NCBI GenBank assembly: GCA_050954505.1
Contig: JBPBPY010000066.1
Coordinates: 1-6,462, forward strand
Direction: 5' to 3'
DNA: 6,462 bases
From: JAQGMO01 sp050954505
GTDB lineage: Bacteria; Pseudomonadota; Gammaproteobacteria; Burkholderiales; Burkholderiaceae_D
Position numbers and translations under genes: made by a program. Shown in pieces: positions 6,072 to 6,462 of the stretch. Position 1 is the stretch's first letter; every line of letters begins with the position of its first letter. Below the pieces are notes generated by a model. The model was not told the DNA's origin. It worked only from the letters and a program-made list of their open reading frames with translations, and searched no databases.

Positions 6072-6110
6072 ATGACAATTAGCAAGTTATTACAAGAGCT
6101 AGCCATATAG
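6072..6110 (+). other. possible 12-codon micro-ORF with strong ribosome binding site
   Basis: ATG at 6072 to TAG at 6108-6110 would encode MTISKLLQELAI. A purine-rich GAGGGGG (6057-6063) lies 8 bases upstream, better than most ribosome sites in the window. A second start two bases after the stop (6113-6145) would encode MKLVVIKRYR. The first ORF uses TTA, TTA, CTA and ATA, codons uncommon in GC-rich genomes. I do not recognise either peptide. It could be a leader peptide, the 5' remnant of a lost gene, or chance. Confidence 0.2.
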
Positions 6111-6183
6111 AAATGAAACTTGTGGTGATAAAACGATATAGATGATTCGACAAGTTTTCCGTGTCGACTTTCTTATCTTGTTT

Positions 6184-6210
6184 GCAAGAATTATTGAAAC
6201 CGTTTCTTGC
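6184..6210. repeat. 7-bp inverted repeat 3' of queF
   Basis: GCAAGAA (6184-6190) and TTCTTGC (6204-6210) are perfect reverse complements with a 13-base spacer, about 45 bases beyond the queF stop. There is no T tract on the minus strand, so it is a poor intrinsic terminator; an operator or a processing hairpin is equally possible. Confidence 0.3.
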
Positions 6211-6234
6211 TGCCAGGATATTGAATCAAGGAAT

Positions 6235-6267
6235 TATTGTCGTGCTATTGTCGTGCTACTGTCGTGC
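6235..6267. repeat. 11-bp tandem repeat, three copies, spanning the queF stop codon
   Basis: TATTGTCGTGC is repeated at 6235-6245 and 6246-6256, with a third copy, TACTGTCGTGC, at 6257-6267 that differs by one base. The queF stop codon (6256-6258) falls at the boundary of the last two copies. The copy nearest the gene encodes the final residues ARQ, and the other two lie downstream, as expected from duplication of the gene end. Confidence 0.75.
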
Positions 6268-6462
6268 ATTACGCAGGTTCGAGGGCATCTTTCCGGTGCT
6301 GAAATTACTGCGCCACGGGTTGATGTCCAGGCCGCCACGCCGGGTGTAGCGCGCATACACGGCCAGTTTTTGCGGTTTGCAGCGGCGCAGGATGTCGATG
6401 AAAATGCGCTCGACACATTGTTCATGGAATTCATCATGGTTGCGAAAACCGATGATGTAGCG
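6256..6462 (-). CDS. queF: NADPH-dependent 7-cyano-7-deazaguanine reductase QueF, C-terminal part (partial)
   Basis: Only the last 68 codons plus a TAG stop are in the window; the N-terminus is outside. QueF reduces the nitrile of preQ0 to the amine preQ1, the precursor of queuosine in the tRNA anticodon wobble position. The segment starts RYIIGFRNHDEFHEQCVERI, in which the His-Glu pair of NHDEFHE matches the preQ0-binding His/Glu of the family. It continues with VYARYTRRGGLDINPWRSNF, which matches the conserved TPRGGISIDPY-type region of long-form QueF. The catalytic Cys and Asp would lie upstream of the window. It points the same way as ptsN but is separated by an AT-rich gap, so operon membership is doubtful. 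Confidence 0.93.
   Translation of the reverse strand, partial: RYIIGFRNHDEFHEQCVERIFIDILRRCKPQKLAVYARYTRRGGLDINPWRSNFSTGKMPSNLRNARQ

Larger units (their letters stand above)
5911..6255. other. AT-rich intergenic region between queF and ptsN
   Basis: These 345 bases hold no long gene. By hand count, 6061-6240 is 65 G+C of 180 (about 36 percent), far below the flanking genes (roughly 60 percent or more). Contents: the TATAAT before ptsN, an 8-bp palindrome TCCCGGGA (5981-5988), a micro-ORF with a strong Shine-Dalgarno on the plus strand (6072-6110), a 6-bp hairpin TCGACA/TGTCGA (6147-6152 with 6162-6167), a 7-bp inverted repeat (6184-6210) and an 11-bp tandem repeat running into queF. It may be the scar of an insertion or rearrangement. 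Confidence 0.5.

Noticed and set aside
6161..6349. 62-codon open frame on the plus strand with a hydrophobic start
   Set aside because: Its second half is antisense to the conserved QueF C-terminus and passes through the 11-bp repeat; its GTG start lies inside a small hairpin with no clear Shine-Dalgarno.
1..6462. A new defence, secretion or biosynthetic system
   Set aside because: Nearly all sequence is accounted for by known housekeeping and regulatory genes with intact motifs; no unexplained protein of useful size remains.

Overview
The window looks like chromosomal DNA of a betaproteobacterium, most likely order Burkholderiales and probably Oxalobacteraceae-like. The evidence is GC-rich coding sequence, the protein sequences of MutM, MutY, HprK, RapZ and PtsN, and a gene order (lipoprotein, mutM, mutY, LON-domain gene, rapZ, hprK, ptsN) that I recall as typical of that group. 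The assignment is from memory of the families, not from a search.

Layout. Bases 1-345 (minus) hold the N-terminal part of a TPR-type lipoprotein. A divergent spacer (346-613) leads into mutM (614-1435, plus). A 228-base GC-rich spacer with a hairpin, a 10-base periodic repeat and a long inverted repeat separates mutM from mutY (1664-2827, plus). mutY converges with a four-gene minus-strand cluster across a 41-base junction. In transcription order that cluster is ptsN (5910-5437), hprK (5354-4416), rapZ (4381-3515) and a LON-substrate-binding-domain gene (3495-2869). Upstream of ptsN lies an AT-rich 345-base gap (5911-6255). The window ends inside the 3' part of queF (6256-6462, minus).

How the genes work together. 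mutM and mutY are two arms of the oxidised-guanine (GO) repair system: MutM removes 8-oxoguanine opposite C, and MutY removes adenine misincorporated opposite 8-oxoguanine. ptsN, hprK and rapZ form a regulatory group of the nitrogen-type phosphotransferase system: an EIIA-Ntr phosphoacceptor, a bifunctional HPr kinase/phosphorylase and a P-loop signalling protein. Short gaps (34 and 19 bases) suggest that hprK, rapZ and the LON gene share a transcript. The 82-base ptsN-hprK gap contains an inverted repeat. queF encodes the last step of preQ1 synthesis for the queuosine tRNA modification.

Assessment. All recognisable genes are intact housekeeping or regulatory genes. I see no insertion sequence, CRISPR array, tRNA or rRNA, and no evidence for a new defence or metabolic system. 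The parts most worth a second look are the AT-rich ptsN/queF junction, where I would have expected hpf and rpoN, the repeat-rich mutM-mutY spacer, and the short C-terminus of RapZ.
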